Shown here: positions 36,877-48,830 of the stretch, piece after piece
Position numbering within the stretch: the first letter of the stretch is position 1
How the letters are laid out: each line of letters starts with the position of its first letter
NCBI RefSeq assembly: GCF_901709675.1
Contig: NC_051105.1
Span: forward strand, 6,439,104-6,503,103
Direction of reading: 5' to 3'
DNA: 64,000 nt
Source of the DNA: Syngnathus acus
Lineage: Eukaryota; Chordata; Actinopteri; Syngnathiformes; Syngnathidae
Notes under the pieces: generated by a model
The model's input: only the letters and a program-made list of their open reading frames with translations
What the model was told of the DNA's origin: nothing
Databases searched by the model: none
Position numbers and translations under genes: made by a program

Positions 36877-37257
36877 AAGCAGAAACATCATCACAGGAGA
36901 CGAGAGAGACGAAGGGAGGACACCCGGGGAAGGGAGGAAGGAAGGAAGGAAGGAAGGAAAGGAAAGGAAAGGAGGAAGGACGGCAGGCAGGCAGGGACGG
37001 GCGGACGCGGCATGCGGTCAAAGAGGACGCCGTCCCCCCGCGGGGAGCCACGGAGGATGCGGCAAGCTTAATCCGCGCGGGCGGGTTTACTGGACCGGAA
37101 TAGCACCGATTGCTGCGGGCGCCAATCTAGCAGCGCCCTGCACCGGCGGAGGCAACGGCACCCCGAGGAGAACCGAGCCGAGTCCACCTAAGTCAATGAG
37201 TATTGAGACAGAGCAGCCCCCGCGGTGGAGTCGGCCAGGGCAGCACTCTCCTAAAAT
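36600..37257 (+). promoter_or_regulatory. NALF1: NALF1 CpG-rich promoter / 5' UTR region
   Basis: GC- and CpG-rich sequence leads into the NALF1 start codon, consistent with a CpG-island promoter and long 5' UTR. It contains (CAG)10 at 36844-36873 and a GGAA-type purine repeat at about 36934-36971. A 200-codon upstream frame (36659-37261) runs into the NALF1 start codon. The transcription start is not marked by a clear TATA box. Confidence 0.55.
36844..36873 (+). repeat. (CAG)10 trinucleotide repeat in NALF1 5' UTR
   Basis: Ten perfect CAG units precede TAG. They lie outside the NALF1 coding sequence here. Confidence 0.95.
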
Positions 37258-38025
37258 ATGACCAGGGGTGCTTGGATGCGTCGACAGCATGACGAAGGCG
37301 TAAAATACTGGTTCGCACCCCGAGGGACCGAGAAGCCATCCACCGAGTCGGAGCGGGCCCAGAGATGGCGACTGTCGCTGGCCTCGCTGCTCTTCATCAC
37401 CGTCCTGCTCTCGGATCACCTGTGGTTCTGCGCCGAGGCCACGCTCACCCGCACCAGGGACAAGCGGAGCTCGGGCCCGGAGGAGCTCGGGATTAGAGAG
37501 ACGGGCGAGCAGCCTCACTCACTCCACTGGCTCCCACCGGCGCCACCACCACCACCACCATCATCTCCACCACCACCGCCTGACCCCCATCACCACTACA
37601 ACGCCAGAGAGCAAGATGCTATTTTTCTAGGGAATTCTACCGAACCTCTGTGGCGGATGGACACCTGTCACCCGGACAGCGTGTCCAAAGACTGCTTTAC
37701 TTTCACGGACGCGGACACCGTGTGCCTGGGCCTCGCAGGGGGAGATGGGACGCAGTTGGCGTACGTGAACCTGAGCGATTTGTACCTTTCTTTTTGTAAT
37801 TCCTACTCACTTTTGGATTTGTTTTACGGGTTTACGAGACCACGCGACATGAATTGCACCCTGGATATGGCCATGGGGGCGGACGCGCCGGGATGTGGCG
37901 ATTGCGTCCGGGCTTACCAGCTCCTTGACCAGCAGGCGGAGGACAACTACCGGGAGTTCGAGCTCTTGGTGCGCAAATACGAGACGACCGCGTACTCGGT
38001 TCGGACGTGCATGGAGGAATGCAAG
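37258..38025 (+). CDS. NALF1: NALCN channel auxiliary factor 1, first coding exon (256 residues)
   Basis: NALF1 (FAM155A) is a membrane glycoprotein that pairs with the sodium leak channel NALCN, with UNC79 and UNC80, and is needed for its surface function. The start MTRGAWMRRQ and the block SERAQRWRLSLASLLF..TVLLSDHLWFCAEA match the human protein closely. Residues about 39-60 form an N-terminal hydrophobic segment. A Pro/His-rich low-complexity stretch (about 91-113) takes the place of the polyglutamine tract of the human protein. FLGNS(T) and NLSDLYLSFCNSY open the cysteine-rich domain; N-glycosylation sequons occur at 126, 171 and 199. The exon ends TGCAAG|GTAAGG at 38025 in phase 0, as expected before the KAWLCSQ-containing exon. 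The A at position -3 favours this start. NALF2 is less likely, given the N-terminus and synteny with ABHD13, TNFSF13B and MYO16. The remaining exons are beyond the window. Confidence 0.95.
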
Positions 38026-38834
38026 GTAAGGCACGCGCACGCGCGCACACTCACACAAGTGGATTTGAGGGGGCGGGTTCACGGTCGCCATGGTAACCGG
38101 TGGGCATGTCGGGATATTTGCATTTTTGGTCTTTCCTTTCAAGAAATGAAGCTTGCAGTGTGCTTCAGATACAAACTTGGAACACGTTTTGCATTTGTGT
38201 ATAGTTAGCGGTGGAGCTTGCCACTTTACACGGTCTCGTCTTGCGCACAAACCTCGTGTGTAGCCCACACAGCGTGTGTGGCCTTATTCGCTGTCCATGG
38301 TGCTGAAGACAAGGCCCCACAAGAGGCCTTTTTTTTTTTTTTTTGTAGCTGTTTGCTCAATAGGAGAAAACCACACAGACACACACTTAACTCACTGCTG
38401 CAGTCTTCCCCTTTGCGTTACATATAGCCTGAGCGACAGCTCTCATTTTGTGCTAAGTGCACAAACAAATCTCTGTCCTATAACATCCTCTTCCTCCTTG
38501 TGTCATCTAATCAGCACCGCTAGCCTTTGCTAATGCAATAAGTCTCAGGCAGCGCCACGACCGCCTTTTAGCCCCTTTAGCCCAATCTGAATTGCTAATC
38601 GGCCTCGGTGTCCGAGTGACCTTTGAGAAACCGCGGCGCCCCGAGACTGCATGACAAACCTCAAGAAGCACTCTGCCAGAGAATAAATACATCACGCCAC
38701 TTGATATGATAATTATTGCTCTCCATACTCATTCGGAACAATTAGCTCGATGTTGGGCGCGTGGTGTCATCTTGAATACTGTCGGCAAACGGTTGGCCTA
38801 TTCGCAAGTCAGTTAGGAACACATGATGACTTTG

Positions 38835-39345
38835 AAAGGTCGACAGCATTCTACATAAACCATATTTCCCCAAACGGTGGCTGGGGGTTTATTTACTGCA
38901 GGTGTTTATTTGATGGAGGCATCGTTCTGACTATATTTCTTCAAATAATGCACGGGAGCTTTGATTTACTCCAATCCAAAGAGTACCAGACATTTATTTG
39001 ACGGCGGTGACCATCTGACAGCAGACCTATGCTGTATTTCCTCAAGTCGTTGCTGGAGGCTTATGTTTACTCAAGTGCAGAGAGTTCAAGGTGTTTATTT
39101 GACTGAGGTGTCGATTTGAGTGGAAGCCTTCACAATATTTCCGCAAACAGTAGCTGGGGGCTTTTGTTTACTTAAATGCAGATAGTGTGGCATGTTTAGA
39201 TGAAGGAAGTATCCATTGGAGAGGAGGCCAAATAGTTGCCGGGGGCTTGGAGTTACTCAACTGCAGAGAGTAAAAGGCATTTGTAGAGAAAGTGGAAGCG
39301 GAGTGGAAGCATTTACAGTATTTCTTCAAATGCCATTTTGGTGGT
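38835..39345 (+). repeat. Diverged ~100-bp tandem repeat, cluster 1 (about 5 units)
   Basis: The block GGTGTTTATTTGA(T/C)GGAGG, then (GA)GTGGAAGCCTTCAC, then TATTTCCTCAAA..GTAGCTGGGGGCTT, then GTTTACTCAA.TGCAGAGAGT recurs with starts near 38901, 38991, 39090, 39191 and 39276. Spacing is therefore about 86-100 bases. Units are strongly diverged from each other. It matches no satellite I can name. A second cluster of the same unit lies at 41.46-42.13 kb. Confidence 0.7.
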
Positions 39346-41459
39346 TTGATAATCTCCACACTTCCTTTTACAGTTTTTTATGCCCATTGCAAATTCTGTT
39401 CAGTGTTTTTTCAAGGCATTCATAACATGCGTTATGCAATTCAACACTTGCTTACTTTTAGTTAACGTGGCTAATCATTATTTTTAATTCATCCAGTTTT
39501 CAGTTTGAACCTTTCCTGCGTGTGTTTGCATTTTCTCCCCATGCTTGCGTGTTTTTTTTTTTTCTTTTTCATTTGCCTGTCACATTACAAAAATATTTAT
39601 GTTAGCCGACATGACCGTTCATACTGTCGTCTGTGTGTGCCTGGCGTTTGGCTGACAATTGCTCCAGAGTGTTCAAGGAGCCCGTCCAAAGTCAGCTGGA
39701 ATATGCTCCAGTACACCTTCCACCCTCATGAGAACAAACAATATTACGACTGGTTAGTCTAAAGAAAATCATTGTTGCTGCACCTGAAAATAATCCTCCA
39801 TCAAAGGCGGATGCCATTCATCTCAGACTTTGCCCTTGTTCAAAATTAAATCATTACCGAGAACTTATTTATTAAAATTTTAATGAACGTCTTCTAAAAT
39901 GCTTTGGGGCAGAGCGCCAAAGAGGGGCTATGAAAGTTTTTTTCAAAAAGAGGATGACTTGAGGCCATTAGCCAAGCCACTTCTTTGTAAATGAATAGTA
40001 TGCAAACGGGGTTGGCCCCATATATGGCTGTTTATAAAAGGGAGTCTGCCATCATGGTGGTCATCCTAAATTGCTGCAGCTGATGTATGGGTGATATGTT
40101 GGTTTGGATGGATGAGTTGGCTTAAGTCTGGCAAGTCGCCACTGTTGTCTGAGGTACCAAAATTCACTGTTCGTCATTGCGAAACAATGACAACTGACGA
40201 CTGTTGTACCTGCATGCATAGCCGAGATGCAGTTCTGTTTTTCGCCACTGCAAACTACTGTCACTGTGGTAATCCAAACAACACACTATTTTTAAATAGG
40301 CAATGTAAATTCCATGTCTCCAGATGCAGCTGTACCTAATAATGTGGCTTATGTGCGAACGTTTAGTTCAAGAGCAACGACGGCCATTTTACATGACTGT
40401 TGTTTGCCCGCGAGTCTCTTATTTACTTTCTGTTTTTCACCATCTGAATCATTTTTTCTGATCATTACACCTTCTGATCCACGCACACACACCGACAAGG
40501 CAGAGCCCCTTGTGCCCTGCCTTTCCTGCAGGTCCAGACCTGAGCGTCCCTTCCGGTGTAATTTAATTTGCACTCCCATAATTCTCCACTCCTCTCGTGG
40601 CTGCGTCTCCGGGGCCGCTCGGCGGCATGTTGATCCTCTTCCTCCGTCTATTCATCATTGTCTCTTGGTTACTTTCGCATCCTCTGCCTCTTTGTCTTCC
40701 TCCCATCTGTGTCAAGAGCGACGAGGGACGAGCGTCACATGTCAACATGGTCGCTGTATACTGTAGCTCACTCCTCCTACTCCTACTCTTCTTCTTCTTC
40801 ATGCACTCTGTTCCTGTCAAGGGCCTTGCACCCCTCCCCCATCTCTGTCCTCTGTGGAAATATGTGAGTGTTAGAGTGATAGATACAGATCTAGGTTAAG
40901 GTCTTTTCCCTCTCTTCAATTACACAGATCCATTCACACAGACTCCCCTTTGGGTTCTCAAATCTCTCATGCAGCCTTTTTTTTTTTTTTTCTCTCCCCT
41001 TGCCTTTCCTCAACACTTCATGACATGACGGCCACATGACGTGCCTGAGAATTACGCGGCAACTCCGGTGAAATAATACCGGTCAACTGTCAATCAACGT
41101 TAACGTTTCTAAACATTTTGCTCCCAGAGAATGGAAATAATCCTTTACCCGTTTTCAAGCTGTCATCATAAAACCGTGACTTCAAGTCTGCAGTCAATGT
41201 TTTAAGTGTCACTATAGTATTTTAGCTGTCATACAAGTGTAAAGCGGAGTTCATTATTAATAATACGGCATATGAATATGTAGACAATGCTTTCGGTACT
41301 CACTCTTAAGCGCTTTACGCAAATATCAGACTTCTTTCGTCGTCTTTTAGGACTGATTGCTCACTCTGGCATCCTGTACGGAGCAGCCCATACACAAAAG
41401 CGTCTTTGCCACTGCTCTGTTGTAAAAGTTCAATTTCCACTGCTATGGGACTCAATTGT

Positions 41460-42135
41460 ATGCTGAACAGGCGTTTATTTGAAGGAGGCATCCGTTTGAG
41501 AGGAGGACTTTGCACTTTTTTCCCCCCCAATAGTGGTGGGCATTTTATTTGATGGAGTTATTCATTTTAGAGGAGGCCAATACAGAATTTATTCAAATTG
41601 ATTTAATCTAATGCAAACAGCAGCAGATATTTAAAAAAAAAAAAAATTCCTCAAATAGGCTTTAGAGAGTTGTATTTGCTCAACTGCAAATAATAGCAGG
41701 TGTTTATTAAATGGAAGCATCAATTTTAGAGGAGAGCATTAAACTATTTTCTCTGTTAGTAGCCAGGGGCTTTTATTGACTCAACAGTAGAGAGTACCAG
41801 ATGACTATTTAAAAGAGTTCTCCATTTCAGAGGAGGCCTTTTGAATATTTTTATTTTATCGACTGCCGGCAATAGCAGGAGTTTATTTGATGGAGGTATC
41901 ACTTTCCTCAAATAGCAGCAAGGGGATTTATATATTTATTCAGCTACAGAGAACACCCATGTGATTATTTGAATGAGTCATCAATTTTAGAGGAGGCCTT
42001 TAGAACATTTTCTTGAATTGTTATCATAGGAATTCATTAGTTCTAATCAGAGAGAGTGTGAGACATTTTTCACAAAGAGGCAGGGACGCTACTTTTTTTT
42101 TGTGGGGGAGGTGTCCGTTTGAGACAAGGCTTCTA
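41460..42135 (+). repeat. Diverged ~100-bp tandem repeat, cluster 2
   Basis: The same unit as at 38.8-39.3 kb recurs: GCGTTTATTTGAAGGAGGCATCCGTTTGAGAGGAGG, and later variants AGGTGTTTATTAAATGGAAGC, GAGTTTATTTGATGGAGGTATC and ATTTTAGAGGAGGCCTTTAGAACATTTTC. Several units have internal losses. The two clusters are separated by about 2.1 kb of unrelated sequence. Confidence 0.65.
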
Positions 42136-42251
42136 CAAGTATAATAATAATCAAAACTCATGTTTTATTCAATTATGTTAAAAATTGCTTGACGTCCACG
42201 TACTTAGCGGCCATTGTGCATCATACAGTATTGCACTGGCCATTAAGATAG

Positions 42252-42748
<497 letters not shown>

Positions 42749-43577
42749 TCTTGCTGCAAGGGACATTAATTTTTAGTCTAATGTTGAAGTGCCAGCTTTT
42801 TAATAACATTACCATCAATGTAACAAATGACATTTGAGCGTCCTCCATGACCACGTGACAGAATTAACTTCCCACATTAATCCGGTTGCTGTACATTAAT
42901 TTCCGTCAATTTTCCAACTGGAAAGCCTGGATGGTGCTGTATATGTTGACCATATGAGCCATTTATTCCCCGAAATTATTGTTCACACTTGTTTGCTGGA
43001 TGTTGGTGGAAATGGAAATCACTCTATCAATGTGCAAGGCTCTCTAGTATTTTATTGCTTGCTAAGGAATTAGCGTGGATGCACGTATGCATGAATGCAT
43101 GGATTGATAAATTGGTGTACGCATGATTGGTTGGATGACCGGATGCATCTGTACTGATTTAAGATGTTAATATGGGTTTTTGATTCTAAACTATTGTAGC
43201 TGGAAATTGCTTTACACTTTGAATCCTTTAGCTATTTAGCCATTTTTAAGCTTTGATTTTAATGGCTAGTCGTCGCCACCTGGAGGCCAAGACGACGCCG
43301 TTAGCAATTACTTGGCTTCGCCCAATAATCGTAAAGAGCACGTGTAGATTGTGAATGTGCTTGCCTGTTCGTGTTTCGCTGTATACTTGAGGTTGAAGAT
43401 TCTGATTTCCAATGAATTATACAAATCCCAATTTGCAAAAGTTGCTCTCTACAAGTTCTCCCTCAAATTCAATTAGGTTGCCTCAGGGCCCAGTTCAAAT
43501 AGATACTGGGAAAGTCCTCTTTCAAATGAGCTACCAGTGTTTGCTTCCTCCCTCCCAAACAGTAGATAAGGGCATAT

Positions 43578-43600
43578 GTGTGTGTGTGTGTGTGTGTGTG
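43578..43600. repeat. (TG)n microsatellite
   Basis: A short TG run. A comparable CA run lies at about 45453-45466. Confidence 0.9.
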
Positions 43601-46329
43601 CTGGAAAGGAACACAGAAGCAGTCCCATGGAAACACATTTTCTCTCTAAGCGCCATTCCTCTATGCACCGCATCACAATGAAAGTGGCCAACTTGAAGCT
43701 CTCAGCTCTCATTTCCGCATTACTGCCGTTCATATTTTTTCTAAACTCTGTGCAACCGCCACAAGGAAGCTTGTACGCATCATGTATGTACATTATTATA
43801 AAAAAAATAATTTTAAGATTATAAAAGCTATCTGAATCGCCAATGATTGTTCTTGCTAATGTTTTGTCCATTTGTAAAAAAAAAAAAATCCTCAACATTT
43901 GGAGACATTCAGAGATCAAATTAAAGAGAAAGAGATTTACTTGTTTGATTTTAATACAGCTCACTCACATTTTTATAGCAGCTACATTTCCACAACTAAA
44001 TAAATATTCGATTTATTCAGGGGTGGTGGTGGTAAATAATAGGAATATAATATATAGGAATAATAGGCAGATTTCATTGGTTACTTAATTTTAATTTGAC
44101 ACATGAAAAGGAATCCCAGAGATCCAAATACTGGTAAACAATCCATTATAAAAGTATATTTTCCATACTATAATAGGACAATCACGGTTTTCTCACGCTG
44201 ACAAGCGGAAATAAGGAGTTGTTCTGCCTTACACGGTCTTGCTGTTATGCTTAGTCTGAATGATTTGATGAGTGGGTGATGTGTTAGCTTTGATTTTTCT
44301 CTGACAAGATGAGAAGCGAGAAGGCTGATGGTAGGAAGGGGGGAGGCGGGGGGTTCTCACCACACTGGAAATGGCATCTATTCAAAACACACAAATGCAC
44401 CGAGACAGAAAATGTGGAAAGTTTGTATTTACATATGAGAACATCTGCATCTTCACGCCTTTTTGGGCAGCGACAACCTGCCCGGTGTGATGGAACAGAT
44501 GTAGCCGCTATGCAGGATTTGGACTGGCTTTGTTCATCTTTTGGACTGACTCATTTCTACTGACTCAAAAGTAGAAGAAGCTCACTCGTGCCGAACGGGA
44601 GCAAAAACTCAAATGTTGTGTCTACGTTTTTGTTTAGTATACTTGAGTGAAAAGTTTTTGCCACCTCTGCCAATAAATGATGTTTTCTGCAAGTGTTTTC
44701 TGCCAATAACCTTGACTTCTTCTGTGCTGTTGCACCGGTTCGCTCGACAGAGCATAATTAAATCAAACAAGCGTTTCAGCTATATATCAGACTTGACATG
44801 CACTTCCTGTTTTGAGCTCCTCTCGCTCATATTAAAGCAACGCTTGAGCAAGCAACAAATGGCAGAAGCTGCTTGTCGGTGTTTGTTTTCCCGCTATTTA
44901 CAAATGTCTGGTAGTTGAACTGAAGTTGATGCATATTTATAACGACAACCGTCGCAACTCCAACTTTTAATGAACTTGCTGAAGTTTGATGCTTGATTTT
45001 TAAAAGCCTCAGACAATCTTGAAGTTAAATTATTGCTCTTCTTTCTTGATTGCTTCTTTGTTTTCTTATTGTCCAGCTCACATGACTTCATTTGAACCCC
45101 ATTCAGGCATAATTAAGGCTTGAGATCGAATCGATTTTTACTCCTCCAAGGTACGATATTCGCTAATGCACCCTTAGGGCGCTTGATTGTTCTCCAAGGT
45201 AACGCTTTGTACCTTTTCCTGGTCAGAAAAGATTACAGGTGTGCGACCAAGATAAAAAAAAAAAAAAGGCAGTACCACCCCAGTGACAAATTGTTGTACC
45301 CCTAAAGGTACAATAATGCACTTTTTTTTTCTTCTGGTGATTGATCCAAGGTCTAATAGAAGAGGGACAGCCTGAAGGAACAGAAAGAAGTTGATATGAA
45401 GTTGTGAGAGCAGCCAGTCATGTTCAGCATCACCAGCACACAAACACGCAATCACACACACACACATATAAAAAAACAGAGCTCCCAGACGCTCTGGTGA
45501 CATTCTCACATCACTGAGTCATCATCATCATCCTCACAGCATGTCCTGTTACAGACAGAACATGAACGTTCAAGCTCGTTTCCATGCTAGCCGTCTCAAC
45601 CGTTAACGTCACGTGATCGCAGGCGCACTGGACTAATCCTATTGTAATTTAGTGCGCCATCAAAGGAATATTTCATAATTAAGTGACTTAATTTATCAAT
45701 CAAAAATGCTAAATATTGGAAACAGCTCCCACTATGCTGTTCTACGCTACTAAAAATTGACAACATAAATATATCTCTGACATGTGACATTATGGGCTGA
45801 CATTTAAGAAATATATTGGCTTCATTTCTTTTTGTTGTCAGTAAACACACCATAACGGCTGATTACTTTTCATAGAGTAACGAATGACAACAGCAAGAAT
45901 GGCAGAGACCATAATTTAGCGCAATGTAGCATGTAGCCGACAAGGCCTGGACAATAGCAAATGCTAAAGATTAGCGAGTATACCCAGTGATGTGTGCAGA
46001 CAGGATCTGACAATATGTGTCACTTCCCCAGACGCACTGTAATTTTCTCTAGGCTTTATTCTATTTATTTTTCTGGAAGGCGGTAGGGGTGGGCGAGAAC
46101 AATTCATTTGAGCACCTGGCCCGATATATAATCCTTTCCCATTTAATCAGCCTTTCTGTCATTGGATGACAGTGTGTGATGTTGGAAATAATTTCCCGCC
46201 GTTGTGTATGACCCAGCATGAGTAAAAAGAACTTTTAGCGTGACAGTTGCATATTTGACTGTCACAGATTTGTAGATATTTTCATCAATTGGTTGAAGCA
46301 TAGTAGCTTCACTGAATAAAGTTCATGTA

Positions 46330-46636
46330 CCGTATTTTTCGCACTATAAGGCGCACCTAAAAACCTCCAATATTCTAGAAAGCCGACGGTGCGCCTTATA
46401 ATCAGGTGCGCCTTATATATGGATCAACATTGAGCCACTACAGCAGGCGTGTCCAAAGTCCGGCCCGCGCGCCAAATGTATATATCTTATATATGGACAA
46501 AGTTTTAAAATGGGCCATTCATTGAAGGTGCGCCTTATAATCCGGTGCGCCTTATATATGGACAAAGTTTTAAAATGGGCCATTCATTGAAGGTGCGCCT
46601 TATAATCCGGTGCGCCTTATAGTGCGGAAAATACGG
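46330..46636. mobile_element. MITE with 28-bp terminal inverted repeats and a nested insertion
   Basis: The left end CCGTATTTTTCGCACTATAA.. and the reverse complement of the right end match over 28 bases with one mismatch. The element is flanked by TA on both sides (46328-46329, 46637-46638), a typical target duplication for Tc1/mariner-like or similar elements. Inside, a subterminal GGTGCGCCTTATAATC motif is repeated. A 65-bp segment is tandemly duplicated (about 46491-46620). A hAT-like fragment (CAGGCGTGTCCAAAGTCCGG, from 46444) is embedded. No transposase is encoded. Confidence 0.85.
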
Positions 46637-47690
46637 TAAGTTAAAAAGTCAAAATGGGTAAAGCATAATTTAACCATTAACCCTTTTCATCACGCTCACA
46701 TTTCAGCCATGTTACTTGATATCTCGTCTCAAATTGTTTTGTTGTTCTGTTGCTATCTTTACCTCCCGTGCAGTTTTCTAGCTTAGTTTTTGCAGACGCT
46801 CATATTGTCTTATACGCTAAATACCTCCTTTTTTTTTTTTCTTTTTTTCAGCCGATGCAAATGATGGCTTCCTCTAAGCCGTCATCACAAAGCCTCAGAG
46901 GCTGATTATTCACATCATTACTTGGGCAGCACCTAGCAACCACCTCGGAGGCCTGATATAGCCTTCAAGTGTGTGTGTGTGCGAGAGAAAGAGGGAGCAT
47001 CGTTTGACAATCCAGGTTGAGAGTTTTGAGAGTGGGCTTCAGCGAACACCAACACCACCACTCCGCACTTCCTCCCCCTTAAATACACCCTAGCACCCAA
47101 CACCCACCTTCATTCTGACAGTAATTTGATTGTGGACGTAGGTGGGAGGGGAAGCGGAAGGGAGGTTATTGACGGCCACAGATAGCGGATGGAAAAGGAA
47201 CAAAAGCAAGGGAGGAGAGGAACGGTGAAGAGCTGGACCTGATAATGAGGCTCTTATCGTCAGCTCTTCCTTGTGGGTGAAGGGGAATAGAGTTAGTTGG
47301 GTTTTCACCTTTTCGACAAATACCACATGCTCTATTTCCGATTTTCCCCTATATATTTTTTTTGTCACCTTTTTTTTTTTTTTTTTTTTACTCCGTCTGA
47401 CCTCCTTTTGTACGTGCTTCTTTTTATCACCTCTGCCAAGCAGGTGCCATTTGTCTAGCTGACCCAACCCAGAGTGTTTCAAAACGTAAGGCGTGTCCGC
47501 ACATCTGAAAATACACTTACTCTTGAAGACAAATGTACAGTAGTGCGTGGAGATCCAGTGCAGACGGCGTGTCCGTAGCGTGCTGTCATTTGAGGGGTCA
47601 CCGAACAAGAGCGCAGCTTGGAAAAGAGACTTTCTGCGACGTCGGTTCTCATTCAACTTTAGGTATAGAAAATAACTTTATCCACTATGG

Positions 47691-48000
47691 CACGGGTGTC
47701 AAAGTCTGGCCCATGGGCCAAATTTGGCCTGCAGTGTAATTATATTTGGCCCGCAAAGACAACTGCATCGACTTTGTGTCAATACTAAAATTGCAAATTG
47801 TCTTCACTTTAAAAAAAAATAGAGATGTTTCTAACAATTTTTATTACCATTCATTGTTAAAAATTTGAACAGTATTAACTAGTCTCTGATTTCAAAACTA
47901 GTCATCAGTTTGTTGTGTAGCCTATACTGTATATAATATGACACGTTCGCAACTATGACTATGATGTGGCCCGCGACAAAAAATGAGTTTGACACCCCTG
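47691..48000. mobile_element. hAT-type non-autonomous DNA transposon (MITE), copy 2
   Basis: The left terminus CACGGGTGTCAAAGTCTGGC and the right terminus GAGTTTGACACCCCTG form inverted repeats. The interior shares TGGCCCGCA, CTGATTTCAAAACTAGTCATC and GTAGCCTATACTGTAT with the copy at 7.33-7.57 kb. This copy is about 70 bp longer, so the other carries deletions. There is no coding capacity. Confidence 0.85.
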
Positions 48001-48639
48001 CCCTGGTTCAGAGTTGGACTTAAGAGGTTCTACTGCACAGATCTCAAATACAACTTAAAATCTGAGTGTGTCAGGGCAGCATCAAGTATTCCACAAAAAG
48101 GGGGTTCAAGTATTCAAGTACATCAAATCCAGTGCTCTCAAAATTGATTAATAACAGTTCAGGACATTAAGGGTTCTTCAGATTGAGAAGAAGATTGGTG
48201 ACCCGGCCCTCTCCCTCATCTCCTTGGTACTTTGCCTGCCTCCCCCTCAGGCTGTCTTAGTAACAATGACAGATTTACAATTGTTATTGTTTTATTCTTG
48301 GAAGTGGTCCTCTCCTGCCTCGTTTTTACTTCTTTTCCTTGTCTAATGAGCGCTCCCAATGGGGCAATTTGTGCCTTTTTCTGTTATTTGGATTATTATT
48401 CGAAATACAGAGCAGCATTCCTAGTGTAATTTCCAGACACTATCATCTTGCATCATTAGCCTGCAAAACATGCTGCTCAAAATAATACTCTTGTATTTTC
48501 CTCCTCATAAAACCCAACATAAATACTCATGAATGTACTATGTTAAAGGCTTTTTTTTTTATTGTTACTTGTATGAAAATGGCCACATGTTCGAGCCAAA
48601 TGGTTATCATAGCACTTGCATGCGTGAGATATTTCCTAG

Positions 48640-48830
48640 GTAATCCCCTCCCACTTCTCCAAAACATGCATGTGGGGTAATTCGAGGCTTTAAATTGTTC
48701 ATTTGGGTGAACAGGAGTGTTAATGAATGATGGGAACCCCGAGGGTATGCCTCAAATGTCCAAAGTAAGCTGGGCTGGGCTCTAGTTAACCCATGGCCCT
48801 GGTGAGATTAAGTCGTCAAGAAAATGGACG
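48640..48830 (+). repeat. Strongly degraded SINE-family copy
   Basis: CCCTCCCACTTCTCCAAAACATGCATG is followed by TTCGAGGCTTTAAATTGTTC, then TGAATGATGGGAACCC, then CTGGGCTGGGCTCTAG and AAGAAAATGGA. This follows the order of the SINE body on the opposite strand to the 19.4 kb copy. Confidence 0.45.

Noticed and set aside
36659-37261. The 200-codon frame upstream of NALF1 as a separate gene
   Set aside because: The composition is driven by CAG and GGAA repeats and high GC. No known protein resembles it, so it is listed only as a possible upstream frame.
47090-47656. A 188-codon minus-strand frame
   Set aside because: It runs through a poly-A/poly-T tract giving a lysine run, and shows no domain or splice support.
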